Below are positions 62,494 through 64,000 of a stretch of 64,000 nt of DNA, piece after piece. The position numbers and the translations under genes are program-made. Position 1 is the stretch's first letter. The number at the start of each line of letters is the position of its first letter. Under the pieces are notes generated by a model. That model was not told the origin of the DNA and searched no databases. It was given only the letters and a program-made list of their open reading frames with translations. Origin of the DNA: JBBDIX01 sp050486225 (GTDB taxonomy: Bacteria > Actinomycetota > Nitriliruptoria > Nitriliruptorales > Nitriliruptoraceae); the NCBI GenBank assembly GCA_050486225.1, contig JBJHCV010000003.1:186001-250000 (forward strand). The letters are read 5' to 3'.

Positions 62494-62978
62494 CGATCGT
62501 CGCGTGCCCCGGGAGCTTCGATCCGGTCACGTTCGGGCACCTCGACGTCATCTCCCGTGCGGCCCGACGATTCGACGAGGTGGTCGTCGCCGTCGTCGAC
62601 AACCCGAACAAGCAGTCGACGTTCACACTCGACGAACGACTGGCGATGGTGTCGACGGAGGTCTCCGACCTGGCCAACGTTCGCGTGGTGTCGTTCCGCG
62701 GCCTGCTCGTGGACCTGTGTCACCGTGAGGGTGTCGACCTCGTGTGCAAGGGCGTGCGCGGAGTCGCCGACGTGGAGTCCGAACTGCAGATGGCCCGGAT
62801 GAACCTCCAGATCGGTGACGTCGACACGGTGCTGCTGCCGGCCAGTCCGGTGCACGCTCACCTGTCGAGTTCGCTGGTCCGGGAGATCGCGCGGTTGGGC
62901 GGGGCCGTCGACGACCTGGTGCCCCCTCGCGTGGCAGCGGCCCTGGTGGCACGGTTGGGACCCGCGGCCACCGGCTGA
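62490..62978 (+). CDS. coaD: Phosphopantetheine adenylyltransferase
   Basis: The 162-residue protein has CPGSFDPVTFGHLDVI (HIGH-like T/HxGH) and the SSSLVREIARLGG end. It adenylates 4'-phosphopantetheine in coenzyme A synthesis. Coupled to rsmD by ATGA. Confidence 0.97.
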   Translation: MTIVACPGSFDPVTFGHLDVISRAARRFDEVVVAVVDNPNKQSTFTLDERLAMVSTEVSDLANVRVVSFRGLLVDLCHREGVDLVCKGVRGVADVESELQMARMNLQIGDVDTVLLPASPVHAHLSSSLVREIARLGGAVDDLVPPRVAAALVARLGPAATG

Positions 62979-63067
62979 CCGTGCGCAGGGCTCGTCGCGG
63001 GCCCCTGGTGCGCCGGTACGCTCGACCATCTGATCGCAGGGCCACCGAAGCGACGACCGGAACGGTG

Positions 63068-63586
63068 ATGGCCGAATCCTCCAGCATCCCCCTCGACCTC
63101 GAGGCGAAGCTCCACCAGTTGCAGCAGATCATCGACGAGGCGAAGACCGTCCCGCTGTCCTCCTCGGTCATGGTCAACCGCCCGGAGATCGACGGGCTCC
63201 TCGAGGACATGCGCACCGCGTTGCCGGACGAGCTGACCCAGGCGCGGTGGGTGATCCGCGAACGCGACGAGATCCTCGAGCGTGCGCAGGCGGACGCCGA
63301 CCGGCTCGTGACGGACGCGCGCACCGAGAGCGACCGCCTCGTCTCCGAGCAGGAGGTCGTGCGCACCGCGGAGCGAGAGGCCGCCCGCATCATCGAGGAG
63401 GCGCGCGAGCACGGACGCCAGATCCGGCTCGAGGCCGAGGACTACGTCGACGCCAAGCTGGCCAACTTCGAGGTCGTGCTCACCAAGACGCTGACGGCCG
63501 TGGAGAAGGGGCGTGCGCGGCTCCGCGGACACCTCGACACCGACCAGCTCTCCGAGGAGGACCTGACGGAGGCGTTCGCGGACTGA
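63068..63586 (+). CDS. DivIVA-like coiled-coil protein
   Basis: The 172-residue protein is almost entirely coiled coil (about 60-160: RDEILERAQADADRLVTDA, REAARIIEEAREHGRQIR). An N-terminal LDLEAKLHQLQQIIDEAKTVPLSSSVMVNR segment is typical of the DivIVA-like/F0-B-like actinobacterial protein found between coaD and yceD-rpmF. It likely acts in cell division or envelope growth. GTG at 63065 next to the ATG is also possible. Confidence 0.82.
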   Translation: MAESSSIPLDLEAKLHQLQQIIDEAKTVPLSSSVMVNRPEIDGLLEDMRTALPDELTQARWVIRERDEILERAQADADRLVTDARTESDRLVSEQEVVRTAEREAARIIEEAREHGRQIRLEAEDYVDAKLANFEVVLTKTLTAVEKGRARLRGHLDTDQLSEEDLTEAFAD

Positions 63587-63631
63587 CGCGAACCCTGCGC
63601 AGGACGTGCCGTCCGAGACGGGGAGTCCATC

Positions 63632-64000
63632 GTGCGAGTCGTCGTCACCGACATCGTCGGTCGGCCAGGTGCGACCCAGCCCCTGCACGAACGTGTCCCG
63701 ACGGTGGAGTTCGGGGAGGACTGGGGCCCCGCCGAAGGGCTGCTCGACGACGCGGTCGACCTCGACCTGCACCTTGACTCGGTGGTCGACGGCATCCTCG
63801 TGCGCGGGACCCTGTCGTTCGGGATCACCCTGACGTGTGCCCGGTGCCTGAAGTCGCTGCCGACCCGCATCGACGCACAGGTCACGGAACTGTTCGTCGA
63901 CCCGTCGCGGGATCTCGACGAGGAGGGGGTCGAACCCGGCTACGAACTCCTCGACGGCCTGACGGCACTCGACCTCTCGACGCTCGTTCGTGACGCACTC
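63632..64000 (+). CDS. yceD: YceD/DUF177 family protein (5' part)
   Basis: The reading frame is open to the window end (123 codons). GTG start with GGGGAG upstream. The residues FGITLTCARCLKSLPT, an ELFVDPS strand, and an acidic LDEEGVEPGYELLDGLTALDLSTLVRDAL region match DUF177 (YceD, linked to 23S rRNA and rpmF). rpmF and rnc are expected just beyond the window. Confidence 0.85.
   Translation, partial: MRVVVTDIVGRPGATQPLHERVPTVEFGEDWGPAEGLLDDAVDLDLHLDSVVDGILVRGTLSFGITLTCARCLKSLPTRIDAQVTELFVDPSRDLDEEGVEPGYELLDGLTALDLSTLVRDAL

Overview
The window is a gene-dense, very GC-rich stretch of an actinobacterial chromosome. It shows many GTG starts, 1-4 bp start/stop overlaps, and long GC hairpins without U-tracts as terminators. 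An F420 gene (cofC), the actinobacterial type of dapD, split LigD-type NHEJ proteins and a DivIVA-like gene beside coaD/yceD fit a deep-branching actinomycete (Nitriliruptoria/Euzebyales/Acidimicrobiia-like). The exact lineage is a guess. I found no insertion sequence, phage, CRISPR or rRNA, and no recognisable DNA-binding transcription factor.

Layout. 1-1.6 kb: end of a 2-oxoacid dehydrogenase complex (E1-beta tail, E2). 1.6-6.8 kb: LigD polymerase domain facing lgt, an ATP-dependent DNA ligase, and an N-acylamino-acid racemase/MenC-like enolase with a COG3375 acetyltransferase. 6.7-10.8 kb: leucine operon leuA-leuC-leuD behind a Leu-rich leader peptide. 10.8-15 kb: YbaK-like deacylase, murI, M20D amidohydrolase, HAD protein, CxxC protein, RDD protein. 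15.3-22.6 kb: leuB, ilvE, dodecin, then an Ile-codon leader peptide ahead of cimA, purB and gltX. 22.7-23 kb: tRNA-Gln and tRNA-Glu. 23-25.6 kb: small membrane protein, alpha/beta hydrolase, HXXEE protein, isochorismatase-like hydrolase.

25.7-35.7 kb is an accessory catabolic/transport island: two MmgE/PrpD paralogues bracket two tandem TctC-like lipoproteins and a fused TctA-TctB permease, followed by a DoxX-like protein and an MFS transporter. Its units end in long perfect hairpins, and the two tctC units share duplicated promoters and leaders.

35.8-41 kb: TrmO-like protein, methyltransferase, TerC, DUF1003, a small lipoprotein, and a GrdB-family selenoprotein whose Sec codon is an in-frame UGA followed by a SECIS-like hairpin. 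40.9-47.2 kb: dapD-dapE-comB, DUF368 (PopT-like), dapC, tyrA. 47-55.4 kb: beta-propeller protein, serB, an unknown protein, cold-shock-like, LapA-like, cofC, gpsA, a CPT-like kinase, ddl. 55.4-64 kb: housekeeping block rpmB / yloV-recG / oligopeptidase B-rsmD-coaD / DivIVA-like / yceD (cut by the window end).

The parts join into recognisable pathways. leuACD, leuB, ilvE and cimA make branched-chain amino acids, with two attenuator-type leaders reporting Leu and Ile charging. dapD/E/C, murI, ddl and DUF368 supply the cell wall. The TTT-MmgE island probably imports and dehydrates an unknown carboxylate.
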